Assembly: GCA_902771225.1 (NCBI GenBank)
Contig: CACXWH010000043.1
Coordinates: 1 to 39,366, forward strand
DNA length: 39,366 bases
DNA from: an uncultured Methanobrevibacter sp.
Lineage (GTDB): Archaea > Methanobacteriota > Methanobacteria > Methanobacteriales > Methanobacteriaceae
Direction: 5' to 3'
In this document: one piece after another, positions 1 to 8,128 of the stretch
Numbering within the stretch: position 1 is the first letter of the stretch
Layout of the letters: the number at the start of each line of letters is the position of its first letter
Translations under genes and position numbers: made by a program
Notes under the pieces: generated by a model
Databases searched by the model: none
What the model saw: only the letters and a program-made list of their open reading frames with translations
What the model was told of the DNA's origin: nothing

Positions 1-218
1 TCATTATCCGTATTTGAAGCACTTAAAGTGGTGTTATCTTCAGATAATGATAAAATTTCATTGTTTTGAATTTCATTATTCAACATTTCTTGTACATTAT
101 TATTTTGATTTAACACTGTTAAATTTTCACTCTTTGAAACATCCATCGCCGAAGCACTGGATATTGAAACAAAAAGAGTAATAATTACACAGAATATTAT
201 TAATTTTTTAAAAGTGAT
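1..218 (-). CDS. N-terminus of a secreted adhesin-like protein (partial, no canonical start)
   Basis: The gene reads leftward off the window edge, so only about 72 residues are visible. They form a clear signal peptide: a Lys-Lys pair, then a hydrophobic run (LIIFCVIITLFVSIS) and an Ala-Ser-Ala cleavage site, followed by an Asn/Ser/Glu-rich low-complexity stretch typical of the start of large surface proteins in Methanobrevibacter. The reading frame is open back to a stop (TAA) just upstream, but there is no ATG, GTG or TTG before the signal peptide. A GGGGGT ribosome-binding site lies at 225-230, and the codon 7 bases after its GGGGG core is ATC (216-218), one base away from ATG. The first ATG lies after the signal peptide and would give a cytoplasmic product. 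Either ATC is used, or the start has been lost. The function of the rest cannot be seen. Confidence 0.6.
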   Translation of the reverse strand, partial: MTFKKLIIFCVIITLFVSISSASAMDVSKSENLTVLNQNNNVQEMLNNEIQNNEILSLSEDNTTLSASNTDN

Positions 219-528
219 AAATAAACCCCCAGTTTAAAATTATTCTATTTTCCCAATAAGAAAAATTTTAGAAATTTTAATTATTAAGTATTAATAATAT
301 TAATTTAATCAAATATATATGTTTTTGTAAAAACGAACAAAAAACTAAAAAAGTGTACAAATAAAAAAAAAAATAAAAAAAATTAAAGTTTAAATGAAAC
401 AATTTTTTAAAAAAAAATTTAACAATATATGTCAAAAAATATTAAAAATATAATTTATAGTTAAAAAAATAAACCTTTGTTCAAAATTGTTATTTAAATT
501 TCATTAAAAATAAAAAAAAATAAAAAAA
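219..528. other. Intergenic stretch between the edge ALP gene and the hdr operon
   Basis: About 310 very A+T-rich bases with no coding signal. For the leftward edge gene, the GGGGGT ribosome-binding site is at 225-230 and a TATA-like CATATATATTTG is at about 308-319 on the minus strand, giving a 5' leader of roughly 70 bases. The right end holds the presumed terminator of the hdr operon. An AGTATTAAT string at about 287-295 resembles the AGTATTACT element of the 30-39 kb region but is imperfect and on the other side of the TATA box, so I do not count it. Confidence 0.4.
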
Positions 529-542
529 TTAAAGATTTAATT
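510..542 (-). terminator. Probable terminator of the hdrCBA operon
   Basis: On the minus strand the last codons and stop of hdrA form AATTAAA-TC-TTTAATT (527-542), followed by a long T-rich tract (510-528). The stem contains only A-T pairs and the loop is tiny, so the T-tract is probably the main signal. Confidence 0.4.
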
Positions 543-2829
543 CTTCAATTTTTTTGTCAAAATCAGTTAGTTTGCGAGCAAGTCCTGTGAAATATGGAAT
601 GTAAACTTTTGAAAACATTATTCTTTCAGGATTTTCATTTAAATCATTTAAATCTTGTTTAATCTGTCCAACTTTACGTTCCACTTCATCATACATTAAA
701 TCACCGGGAAACTCACCAATAAAGATTCCATCAGCCCCATTGTCTAAAGCATATTTAATATGATTTGGCCTTACACGATTTACTGAAATTACTTTAATTA
801 TATGGATAGATTCCGGGTAGGATAAACGATTTACACCAACATTATCTGCTGCAGTATAACCAATATTATCTAAAAAGACCAATATCATACGTTCATCTTC
901 ATTTTTATTGCTGAGGACTCCTTTAATGGTAGCCATGATTTTTTCATCAATATTTCCATTAACATGAATTGCCTTTTGCATACAACCAACAAGACATTTT
1001 CCACAACCATTACAAGCCATTGGATCAATATAAACTTCATCATTCTGTATACTCATTGACTTATATTTACATCTACTAATACAGTCTCCACAGAGTATAC
1101 ATTTTTCTTTATCAATTTCAGCAATGAACGGTTCAATTTCTACTCCACCATAATTGTATTCTGAAACTTTTGATGCAGATGCTGTTGCCTGCATGATTGA
1201 TTCAGTAATATCCTTCGGGTCTTGTGCTGTTCCGCAAACAAATACTCCCTGAATATCAGTTGCAACAGGTTTGATTTTAGGATGAGATTCTTTAATAAAA
1301 CCATCTTCTGTTGTACCGATATTTAAAATTTCAGCAATTTCACGGGTACCGTCTGAAGGTTCCATTGCAGTAGATAACACAACCATATCTGCTTCAATTT
1401 CAATGAAATCTCCTTTAAGTGTATCTTCTGTTCTTACTATAAAACTATCTCCTTTTTTAACAACCTCACCAGGTCTTCCTCTAATAAATCTTACTTCATT
1501 TTCCTGAGTGTGTTTATAATATTTTTCAAACATACCCGGTGTTCTAACATCAGTATAACAGACTACAACATCAGTATCCGGATTTTTATGTTTAATAATA
1601 TTAGCATTTTTTAAAGCTACTGTACAACATATTTTAGAACAGTACTTATGACCATCCGGCTTTTCATCTCTTGAACCTACACATTGAATCATAACAACTC
1701 TTTTTGGAACTTCACCATTAGATTTTAAGAGTTTTCCTTTGGTTGGACCGTTTACACCAGTTATACGGCCTAATTCTGATTGAGTTATTACATCATCATA
1801 ACGGGTATATCCATATTCCGGTCTTTTTTCCATGTCAAATAACTTATGACCTGTTGCAACAATAATTGAACCAACCTGAAGAGGAATTCTTTCTGATTTA
1901 CCTCTAAGCTTAATAGCTTTCATATTACAAACTTTTACACAGTTACTGCATTTCGTACAGTTATCCATATCTATTACATAACTTTCAGGATAAGATTGTC
2001 CAAAAGGTCTGTATATTGCTTTTCGTGTTGAGAGACCGTCGTTCCAGTCATCAGGCACTTCTACTTCACAGACTTCCTTACATTTACCGCATGCAATACA
2101 TCTTTCAGTATCGACATATCTAGGTTCTTTTTCAATGATTAAATTATATGTACCGGCTCGTCTTTCAGCTTCGATGACTTTAGAATTGGTTAATACATTA
2201 ATATTTTCATTCCAGACAAGCTCATTTAAAATCGGATTTAAAAGACACATTCCACATTCTTCAGCTATTTTAACTGGAGAGAAAACCTTACCGATTTTCG
2301 CCATATGTCCTCCTATAGAAGGAGATTGTTCTATTAATGTTACTTTAGTTCCCTGTTTTGCAAGAGACAATGCTGCATTCATACCGGCAATTCCGCCACC
2401 AATCACTGCCACCTCATCAGGTGTTTGGCAGAAAATAGGATCAACTGCATCGGATTGTTTTACCTTTTCAATAGAAGCATTAATTAAGGTAATAGCTTTA
2501 TGAGTTGCTTTTTCTTTATCTGAGTGAACCCAGGAGCATTGTTCACGAATATTGGCCATATCCATTAAATAAGGATTTAAAGGCTTTACATAATCCTGAA
2601 ATGTTTTTTCATGACTTATGGGTGAGCAAGCTGCAATAACAACCCTATCCAAATCATGCTCAAAAATTGCATCACGAATTATTTTACGTCCATTGAGAGA
2701 ACATAAATTTTCAAACTGTCCAATAAACTCAACATTCAAGGAAGCTCTAACTTCATCCAGATTTATAATATCTGAAATATTTCCACCACATTCACATAAA
2801 AACACGCCAACTTTTAAATCATCCCTCAT
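529..2829 (-). CDS. hdrA: HdrA-like iron-sulfur flavoprotein fused to a cysteine-less MvhD-like domain
   Basis: Heterodisulfide reductase subunit A family: the flavin- and Fe-S-bearing, electron-bifurcating hub that passes electrons to HdrBC. Visible parts are an N-terminal cluster domain (CECGGNI at 12-18, C43, C68, C98), an FAD site (GGGIAG 144-149), two inserted [4Fe-4S] motifs (C244-C254 and C291-C301), the KYCSKICC motif (C397, C401, C402), and a C-terminal 2[4Fe-4S] ferredoxin (C577-C587 and C606-C616). The protein is 766 residues against about 650 for a stand-alone HdrA. The extra tail (648-766) matches the MvhD/FrhD fold (GYTAADNVG, GADGIFIGE, PGD-x-MY). All five cysteines expected there are gone: L653, I656, S682, E706 and L711 occupy those sites. 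It is the last gene of the operon, overlaps hdrB by 4 bases and has an AGGAGGT ribosome-binding site. It is probably a paralogue of the methanogenic HdrA; its electron donor is unknown. Confidence 0.88.
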   Translation of the reverse strand: MRDDLKVGVFLCECGGNISDIINLDEVRASLNVEFIGQFENLCSLNGRKIIRDAIFEHDLDRVVIAACSPISHEKTFQDYVKPLNPYLMDMANIREQCSWVHSDKEKATHKAITLINASIEKVKQSDAVDPIFCQTPDEVAVIGGGIAGMNAALSLAKQGTKVTLIEQSPSIGGHMAKIGKVFSPVKIAEECGMCLLNPILNELVWNENINVLTNSKVIEAERRAGTYNLIIEKEPRYVDTERCIACGKCKEVCEVEVPDDWNDGLSTRKAIYRPFGQSYPESYVIDMDNCTKCSNCVKVCNMKAIKLRGKSERIPLQVGSIIVATGHKLFDMEKRPEYGYTRYDDVITQSELGRITGVNGPTKGKLLKSNGEVPKRVVMIQCVGSRDEKPDGHKYCSKICCTVALKNANIIKHKNPDTDVVVCYTDVRTPGMFEKYYKHTQENEVRFIRGRPGEVVKKGDSFIVRTEDTLKGDFIEIEADMVVLSTAMEPSDGTREIAEILNIGTTEDGFIKESHPKIKPVATDIQGVFVCGTAQDPKDITESIMQATASASKVSEYNYGGVEIEPFIAEIDKEKCILCGDCISRCKYKSMSIQNDEVYIDPMACNGCGKCLVGCMQKAIHVNGNIDEKIMATIKGVLSNKNEDERMILVFLDNIGYTAADNVGVNRLSYPESIHIIKVISVNRVRPNHIKYALDNGADGIFIGEFPGDLMYDEVERKVGQIKQDLNDLNENPERIMFSKVYIPYFTGLARKLTDFDKKIEELNL

Positions 2830-3767
2830 TTTTCAACCTCCTTTAATTTCTTAATCACTGAATCAACTGGTGTTGTATGAGCCTTAACACCAATTACCTT
2901 ATCGAAATCACCGCCCATTGCAATTGCGATAAACTGAGTTATATTTAAATGAATTGCCTTAAATTCTCTTCCTTCTCTTTTTGATATTAATGGTTGATAT
3001 CTGTCAAATTGAATATGGCAATTAGGACATAAGTGAATCACAATTTCAACTTCTTCATCACATAAAGCATTCATTTTATCAGCAGTTGCAGTAAATGACA
3101 AATCAGGATTTGAATATCTTTGTCTAAAACCTGTTCCACAGGTAGCACGTTTAAAATCATACCAGCCTATACTTTTACATCCGCATGCTTCAACCAGCTC
3201 ATCTAGAATATTTGGGTCTCTAAAACCTGCAATTGTATCTTCATAGTGAACTTTACAGTAATGGCATCCATGGTGAGTAGCTATTTTATATTCGCTTAAA
3301 TCATATTTTATATGTTTTGGAATTTCAGAAATCTTATTATATAATATATCAACAACATGAAAAATATTTTCTGTTGGAAGCAAATCATCTTTTTCATATT
3401 TTAAATGACTTAAATCATTTTCTTCAAACAATTGATTAATATGGTTTCTCAAATCATCTTTCTTATTTAATAATTTGACTGATTTTTTATTTATTGCATA
3501 ACATGTTGCACACATCATCACAAGATTTGGCCTGCCCATATCCTTTGCTATTTTAAAATTACGGGCACCAATAGCTGACGTGTCAATTTGATTAAATACA
3601 TCAGAATAATGGCCTAAACCAGTACAACAAGTTTGTTTTTCAGATATTGCATAATCAATGCCCAATTTATCAAAAACGAATTTTGTTGATGATTCAACAC
3701 CAGGATATTCTACACTAACAAGACAACTTCTAAATAAAAGTATTTCTTTATCAGGAATTTGTTTCAT
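2826..3767 (-). CDS. hdrB: HdrB-like subunit with an altered second CCG motif
   Basis: HdrB is the catalytic subunit of heterodisulfide reductase and holds two noncubane [4Fe-4S] clusters, each bound by a CCG motif (Cys, Cys-Cys, Cys-x-x-Cys). The first motif is complete: C15, C47-C48, C86 and C89. The second is C168, T209-C210, C247 and C250, so the first cysteine of the expected pair is threonine. Nearby C171, C195 and C197 could replace it. The length (313) is close to normal for HdrB. The start is an ATG behind AGGAGG, and its first base is the last base of the hdrC stop codon, so translation is probably coupled. The substrate may not be CoM-S-S-CoB. Family membership is certain, exact role not. 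Confidence 0.85.
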   Translation of the reverse strand: MKQIPDKEILLFRSCLVSVEYPGVESSTKFVFDKLGIDYAISEKQTCCTGLGHYSDVFNQIDTSAIGARNFKIAKDMGRPNLVMMCATCYAINKKSVKLLNKKDDLRNHINQLFEENDLSHLKYEKDDLLPTENIFHVVDILYNKISEIPKHIKYDLSEYKIATHHGCHYCKVHYEDTIAGFRDPNILDELVEACGCKSIGWYDFKRATCGTGFRQRYSNPDLSFTATADKMNALCDEEVEIVIHLCPNCHIQFDRYQPLISKREGREFKAIHLNITQFIAIAMGGDFDKVIGVKAHTTPVDSVIKKLKEVEK

Positions 3768-4366
3768 TATTTTTCCTCCTGAGAATCTCTTATTTTTTCA
3801 ATTTTTTCTTTAAAACCTGTTATTGTTAATATTAAACTTACTTCATCAATAACATCTTGAGGTGGCATTAAAGGTGGATTTAAATCTAATTCTTTACGTA
3901 TTTGATCTAAATTTTGTCTAAAGTCCCACCATCCAGGAACATCACGGTCAATATCCTCAAAAAATATTTCAGGAATTGCTCCGATAGCTGCTGTGAAATA
4001 TGAATCTGCAAAACCCATATATTCATATAATTTATCATATCCTATTTCTTTTGAAATTGCAAATTGTTTGAGTATTTGATTTACTTCACATACACTATTA
4101 CCAACAGGACATACACTATGACATGTATAACAATAAAAACAATTCCAAATTAAATCATCTTCTAAAATTGATTCATCACCGTCTAAAACTCTTTCGATGA
4201 TTTCTCGAGGATTATAATCAGAGTGCTGTGCTGCAGGACAAGTGGATGTGCACATCCCACATTGCACACATTTTAATACCCCTTCATCTTTGGAGTTTTT
4301 TACATCATTAATGATTTGCTCTGCAAAATCAATTGGTGAATCTTCAATATTCTGTTTTGAAGTCAT
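3767..4366 (-). CDS. hdrC: HdrC-like ferredoxin subunit
   Basis: HdrC relays electrons from HdrA to HdrB through two [4Fe-4S] clusters. Both motifs are intact: KCVQCGMCTSTCP (C33, C36, C39, C43) and NCFYCYTCHSVCP (C76, C79, C82, C86), followed by an all-helical C-terminal half with a Trp-Trp pair, as usual for the family. Its 199 residues are slightly longer than typical HdrC. The ATG has a GAGGT site upstream. It lies 9 bases after the marker-16 gene and overlaps hdrB by one base, so the order of transcription is marker 16, hdrC, hdrB, hdrA. It is the least altered member of this Hdr set. Confidence 0.88.
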   Translation of the reverse strand: MTSKQNIEDSPIDFAEQIINDVKNSKDEGVLKCVQCGMCTSTCPAAQHSDYNPREIIERVLDGDESILEDDLIWNCFYCYTCHSVCPVGNSVCEVNQILKQFAISKEIGYDKLYEYMGFADSYFTAAIGAIPEIFFEDIDRDVPGWWDFRQNLDQIRKELDLNPPLMPPQDVIDEVSLILTITGFKEKIEKIRDSQEEK

Positions 4367-4375
4367 TAAATTACC

Positions 4376-5626
4376 TCATAATTTAAATTCGCCATCTTTA
4401 ATCATTTTCTTTAGTTTAAGTGATAATTTATTAGCTCTTAACCTATCTGATTGTCTGCATATAATAGGAATATTAACACCTTTACCGTTTATTTCTAAAT
4501 CAGCACTTCCCGTATTCATGTCAAAGGAATTATGTGAGCAGAAATTAGCACACATCCCACAACCAAAACAGCGACTTAAATCCAGGTTCTGATTTGAAAA
4601 TGCATTTGTTGGACAGATTTTTTCGACTTCACATGAATTACAGTTTGAACAATTATCCTTATTATATTTAGGTCTTAAATCATAATCTTTCCATAATTCA
4701 TAGTAATTGGTTTCGGTTAATGGTAAATGACGACCTTTAATATCTGCAACAGGTAAATTAACATCACTATCTTTAATAAGTAAATTATTATAAATTTCTT
4801 CTGTCAATACTGGAATTGGTATAGCTACAGTATTATATATTTCTCCGCCTTCACCGGTTTTAAATCCTCCAAAGTAATAAGGATTCATTTGAGTTAAATC
4901 CCCGGAAAGCATTAAATTTGGTTTCTGTGGATTTGACCTTGTACCGTCACCTAAAATAAAGGCTTCAGCATCATTTAACAATACCTTTTTGCCTGTTTTA
5001 ATGACATTATGCGGTATATCATTTTCTAAAGGATTTATCTCTCCACATCCGGAAAATGTCAATCCAGAAAGGTTGCCTTCAAGAGGTGTTGCGGCAAATA
5101 TTGATGATATTGCTTCACTACCCGGATTTGTAAATGCAGTATAGTTTTTAAATGCCATACGGGATCCTACAATTTGAGCCCTATTGATATCCTCACGTGT
5201 AATTGTGTTTTCTATAGTTTTACCATCTACACTTTCAACTCTTACATCAATAGGTTTACCTTCCATTATCTCTTTTAATAAAAATCCTCCACCATAGTTT
5301 TTATCGTTTATAGAGTGTGTTGTTCCATGCAATATTACATCGACTTCACCTAACCATTCATTGGGACAAGGTCCTGCAAAAGCAGGAACATCATTTAAAT
5401 AAACTTTATCTGCCCTTATGAATTCACCAGGTTCACTTACAATAAAATTAAGAATTGCTGCTGTTCCGCTCATTACCCCGCAGGTTCCGGTTGTAACAAC
5501 ATCAACTTCTTCAAAACTTGGGGCGTTATCTTCTTTTATGAGCTTTTTAAACTCTTCAGCAGTGAAAATGTTAGCTTCACCATTATCAATCTTTTCATTG
5601 ATTTGATTTATATCTCTCTTTTTCAA
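4376..5626 (-). CDS. Methanogenesis marker 16 metalloprotein (DUF39 plus 2[4Fe-4S] ferredoxin)
   Basis: A DUF39 (HcyBio, COG1900) domain covers about 320 residues, with TGTCGVMSGTAA near the N-terminus and a conserved-looking Cys in FSGCGEINPL. It is followed by two ferredoxin motifs (CSNCNSC...CP and CFGCGMCANFC). This architecture matches methanogenesis marker 16. DUF39 relatives such as MA1821 of Methanosarcina acetivorans are linked to sulfide insertion into aspartate semialdehyde to make homocysteine. Beside comA, the analogous inferred step is converting an aldehyde to a thiol in coenzyme M synthesis. I place the start at the TTG at 5624-5626, with TAGAAGGT seven bases upstream. An in-frame ATG at 5705-5707 would lie inside the TATA box. 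First gene of a unit with hdrCBA. Confidence 0.85.
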   Translation of the reverse strand: MKKRDINQINEKIDNGEANIFTAEEFKKLIKEDNAPSFEEVDVVTTGTCGVMSGTAAILNFIVSEPGEFIRADKVYLNDVPAFAGPCPNEWLGEVDVILHGTTHSINDKNYGGGFLLKEIMEGKPIDVRVESVDGKTIENTITREDINRAQIVGSRMAFKNYTAFTNPGSEAISSIFAATPLEGNLSGLTFSGCGEINPLENDIPHNVIKTGKKVLLNDAEAFILGDGTRSNPQKPNLMLSGDLTQMNPYYFGGFKTGEGGEIYNTVAIPIPVLTEEIYNNLLIKDSDVNLPVADIKGRHLPLTETNYYELWKDYDLRPKYNKDNCSNCNSCEVEKICPTNAFSNQNLDLSRCFGCGMCANFCSHNSFDMNTGSADLEINGKGVNIPIICRQSDRLRANKLSLKLKKMIKDGEFKL

Positions 5627-5703
5627 TGTAAAACCTTCTAATAAATTATTATAGAAAAAAATCTTAGGCATATATAAAGGGTTAATATAACAATAGTTAT
5701 TTT

Positions 5704-5716
5704 TCATATATAAATA
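5704..5716 (-). promoter_or_regulatory. TATA box of the marker-16/hdrCBA operon
   Basis: The minus strand reads ATATTTATATATG here, within the 99-base gap after comA. Transcription would begin about 25 bases downstream, near 5685, leaving a leader of about 60 bases before the TTG start. The unit can therefore be expressed separately from comA. Confidence 0.5.
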
Positions 5717-5725
5717 TTTCTTTTA

Positions 5726-6499
5726 CTAATTAATTTTTCCTACAGTATCTCCCCTTAAACCCTGTCTTAAAGTTTCAAGAGAAGTTATATCATCACTAGA
5801 AACATTTCCTAAATTAACAGTATTTCCAAGCTTTAAAATAAAAAAGACCTGCTGGTCTTTATTAGGAGCTTCCCACAATATTTTATCTCCATCAAAATTA
5901 TCTAAAATATAATCGATTTCATCCTCTTTAGCATTACCTGATGCATCAAAAATTCCGATGTTTTTTCCACCTTCCCTTGCCTCAACAATAATTAGAGATG
6001 AACCTGCATCGAGTTCTGATTGCATATGTTCAATTCTTTCATCTAATGAAAGTTCCTTATCCAAAGTCGGATCTTTTTTACCAACTTCAGAAAGAACAAT
6101 GAAACCTTCTTCTTTAGCCTTTCTAATTGATTCGAGTTTATCCTCATGAGCCAAATTAATGGAACCGTCTGATATTTCAATAGCCGGAAAACCTAATTCA
6201 TGAGCTCTTTTAAAGAATTCATCTAATTTATCATTCATATAAGCTAATTCAAACAAAGTCCCTCCGGTATATGGAATAATATCATGAGCTTTATACATTT
6301 CCACTTTTGCTTTAATAATATCCCCATCATGAATTATGGATGTTCCCCAACCAAATTTTAAATAATCAACATACTCTCCGGAAATATCCATTAAACTTTC
6401 AGCAGTTTCAAGGCCTAAACCTTTATCCAAAACCATGGTAATGCCTTTACTTCTTGGCTTTTCCTCTCTCATATTTAATAAAAAATCAAATGCTTTCAA
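5726..6499 (-). CDS. comA: Phosphosulfolactate synthase (ComA)
   Basis: ComA adds sulfite to phosphoenolpyruvate to give (2R)-phospho-3-sulfolactate, the first step of PEP-dependent coenzyme M synthesis. The sequence follows the family closely: a (beta/alpha)8-barrel enzyme with GITMVLDKGLGL near the N-terminus, LKFGWGTS at about 48-55, the YTGGTLFE segment, the AIEISDGS strand and LIIVEAREGGKN. Its 257 residues are the usual length. The start is TTG at 6497-6499 with only a weak GTGAT upstream. It points away from the UPF0280 gene, with a 117-base A+T-rich shared promoter region between them. Confidence 0.93.
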   Translation of the reverse strand: MKAFDFLLNMREEKPRSKGITMVLDKGLGLETAESLMDISGEYVDYLKFGWGTSIIHDGDIIKAKVEMYKAHDIIPYTGGTLFELAYMNDKLDEFFKRAHELGFPAIEISDGSINLAHEDKLESIRKAKEEGFIVLSEVGKKDPTLDKELSLDERIEHMQSELDAGSSLIIVEAREGGKNIGIFDASGNAKEDEIDYILDNFDGDKILWEAPNKDQQVFFILKLGNTVNLGNVSSDDITSLETLRQGLRGDTVGKIN

Positions 6500-6616
6500 A
6501 CTATCACAGTCTTTTGTAATGTATTTTAAATAATAATATATAATAAATATGTTATAAAATTATTTGATTTTAATATTGGAAAAAATATTTTAAAAATAAT
6601 AATAATATAATATTAT

Positions 6617-7333
6617 ATGCATTTTGAAGAAATAAATATTGACCAAACACATATCCGATTAAAAAGTGATTTGGATAATATTAATTTAAAACAATATATT
6701 TTTAGAATTAGAAATGAATTAAAAACACATATTGCTCGAAACCCTGATTTTTTAATATCAATTGAGCCTTTAAAGTACAAAACTGAAAATTTAAGTCCAA
6801 TCGTTTTAAAAATGTATGAATCCTCTGCAAAAGCAGATGTTGGACCTATGGCATGTGTCGCAGGAACAATATCTGAAATGAGTCTGGATTATTTAATTGA
6901 AAATGGAAGTAAATGTTCCATTGTTGAAAATGGTGGAGACATAGCCATTATTAATGATCAAGAAGTTTTATGCGGAATTTATTCAAACAATGAAATTTTA
7001 GGAAATAAAATTGCATTTAAAATAAAAGCCAGAAAAAAACCCTTAGGCATATGTACATCTTCCGGAAAAATTGGTCATTCAATAAGCTTCGGGTCATCCG
7101 ACAGTGTCAGCGTCATTTCTAAAAGCCCTTCAATAGCCGATGGACTTGCAACAAGAATAGCTAATGAGGTTAGAGGTGATGACAGTGAAAGTAAAGTTTC
7201 AAATGCATTGGAATGTGCGGAAAATTACAGGGAATTTTACGACGGGGTTTTAATTATATCAGATGAAAATGTTGGAACTGTAGGCAAACTGCCAAAAATC
7301 GTTGAAAGTGATGAATTTACAGTTAAACATTAA
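6617..7333 (+). CDS. UPF0280 family protein (ApbE-like fold group)
   Basis: This matches the UPF0280 family, which is common in methanogens and related in fold to ApbE-like proteins. Recognisable stretches are [15 protein letters not shown] (about 75-89), [21 protein letters not shown] and the [12 protein letters not shown] segment. The length (238) is normal. The ATG has no Shine-Dalgarno sequence and follows a long A/T run, so the message may be leaderless or nearly so. It diverges from comA and shares its promoter region. Together with the neighbouring DUF39 protein this suggests, but does not show, a part in coenzyme M assembly. Confidence 0.8.
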   Translation: MHFEEINIDQTHIRLKSDLDNINLKQYIFRIRNELKTHIARNPDFLISIEPLKYKTENLSPIVLKMYESSAKADVGPMACVAGTISEMSLDYLIENGSKCSIVENGGDIAIINDQEVLCGIYSNNEILGNKIAFKIKARKKPLGICTSSGKIGHSISFGSSDSVSVISKSPSIADGLATRIANEVRGDDSESKVSNALECAENYREFYDGVLIISDENVGTVGKLPKIVESDEFTVKH

Positions 7334-7355
7334 AAAAAAGTTTTAAAAAAGAAAA

Positions 7356-7643
7356 TTAAGCCATGTTAATTTCTTTTTCTGAACGTGTAACTAAATCTGC
7401 TAAAGAATTGCATACATTATCAGGTATTGAATTTTGGTCTTTATCTGCAATTACTTCTGAAATAATTTTACACAGAACAAAAATCGCATGTTTATGCTCT
7501 GCTTTAGTTTTATGAATATGGTGTGGACTTATTTTAAGTGATATGTATTCGCTACAATCATTAGTTATTTGATTATCCTCTGCTAAGTATTTTAAAACGT
7601 AAACCAAAAATTGATGTAATTGTATCATTTCATCCTTATACAT
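7356..7643 (-). CDS. UPF0058 family protein
   Basis: A 95-residue protein with the characteristic UPF0058 beginning (MYKDEMIQLHQFLVYVLKY) and a His-rich middle (PHHIHKTKAEHKHAIF). The family is largely archaeal, small, predicted helical and uncharacterised. There is an AGGTCA ribosome-binding site ahead of the ATG. The gene converges with UPF0280, leaving only 22 bases between the two stops. I can assign no function. Confidence 0.8.
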   Translation of the reverse strand: MYKDEMIQLHQFLVYVLKYLAEDNQITNDCSEYISLKISPHHIHKTKAEHKHAIFVLCKIISEVIADKDQNSIPDNVCNSLADLVTRSEKEINMA

Positions 7644-8128
7644 ATTATCTGACCTATAATAAGTAAATTAATCCTATAATTATTAGAATTAATAATAATT
7701 ATTTCTTCTTTTTTTATGTAATACTATAATATTATTTTTAATCATATTTAAATATTAAGTTATTTTTTAAAAATTAGAAATATAATATACCCAAATTTAG
7801 AAAAGATAACAACTTATTTGATTTAAAAAATTTTACAGATTAAAATTATTTTATTTTTTGTTATTAAAACATACCAAAGAGAATTTTATCTGTTTTTTTC
7901 CTAAAAATACTCAAATTTAAAAATATGGGATAATTATTAATTCTTTATCTTTAAAATACAAGAATACTGCGAAAAAATAAGTTCATATTTTATTTGTAGA
8001 ATTTTTAAAAATTTCCAAAAAAAGACAATAATCATCTTCACGTGTGAAATTCTCATATATTTTCTCTACACAATATTATAACTTAACCTAAAATGAGTAA
8101 ATTGAAAAAAAAGGAAAGATAAAAGAAT
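7644..8128. other. A+T-rich intergenic stretch without visible genes
   Basis: About 485 bases, mostly A and T. No open frame with a plausible start and ribosome-binding site, no tRNA-like fold and no strong hairpin stood out. The left part must hold the promoter of the UPF0058 gene. The right end (8090-8128) holds a T-rich tract on the minus strand that may end the rubrerythrin message. Confidence 0.4.

Noticed and set aside
2135-2503. Open plus-strand frame inside hdrA (and similar frames opposite other genes, such as 4242-4592, 22278-22673 and 38617-38964)
   Set aside because: They are shadows of strongly supported genes on the minus strand, lack ribosome-binding sites and resemble no family.
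529-4366. Calling hdrCBA the main heterodisulfide reductase of methanogenesis
   Set aside because: The cysteine losses in HdrA and HdrB and the link to comA make a paralogue more likely, though only the rest of the genome can settle it.
7718-7725. GTAATACT (inverse of the AGTATTAC core) upstream of the UPF0058 gene
   Set aside because: A single eight-base copy without the flanking 15-mer or a partner 32 bp away is expected by chance in such A+T-rich sequence.
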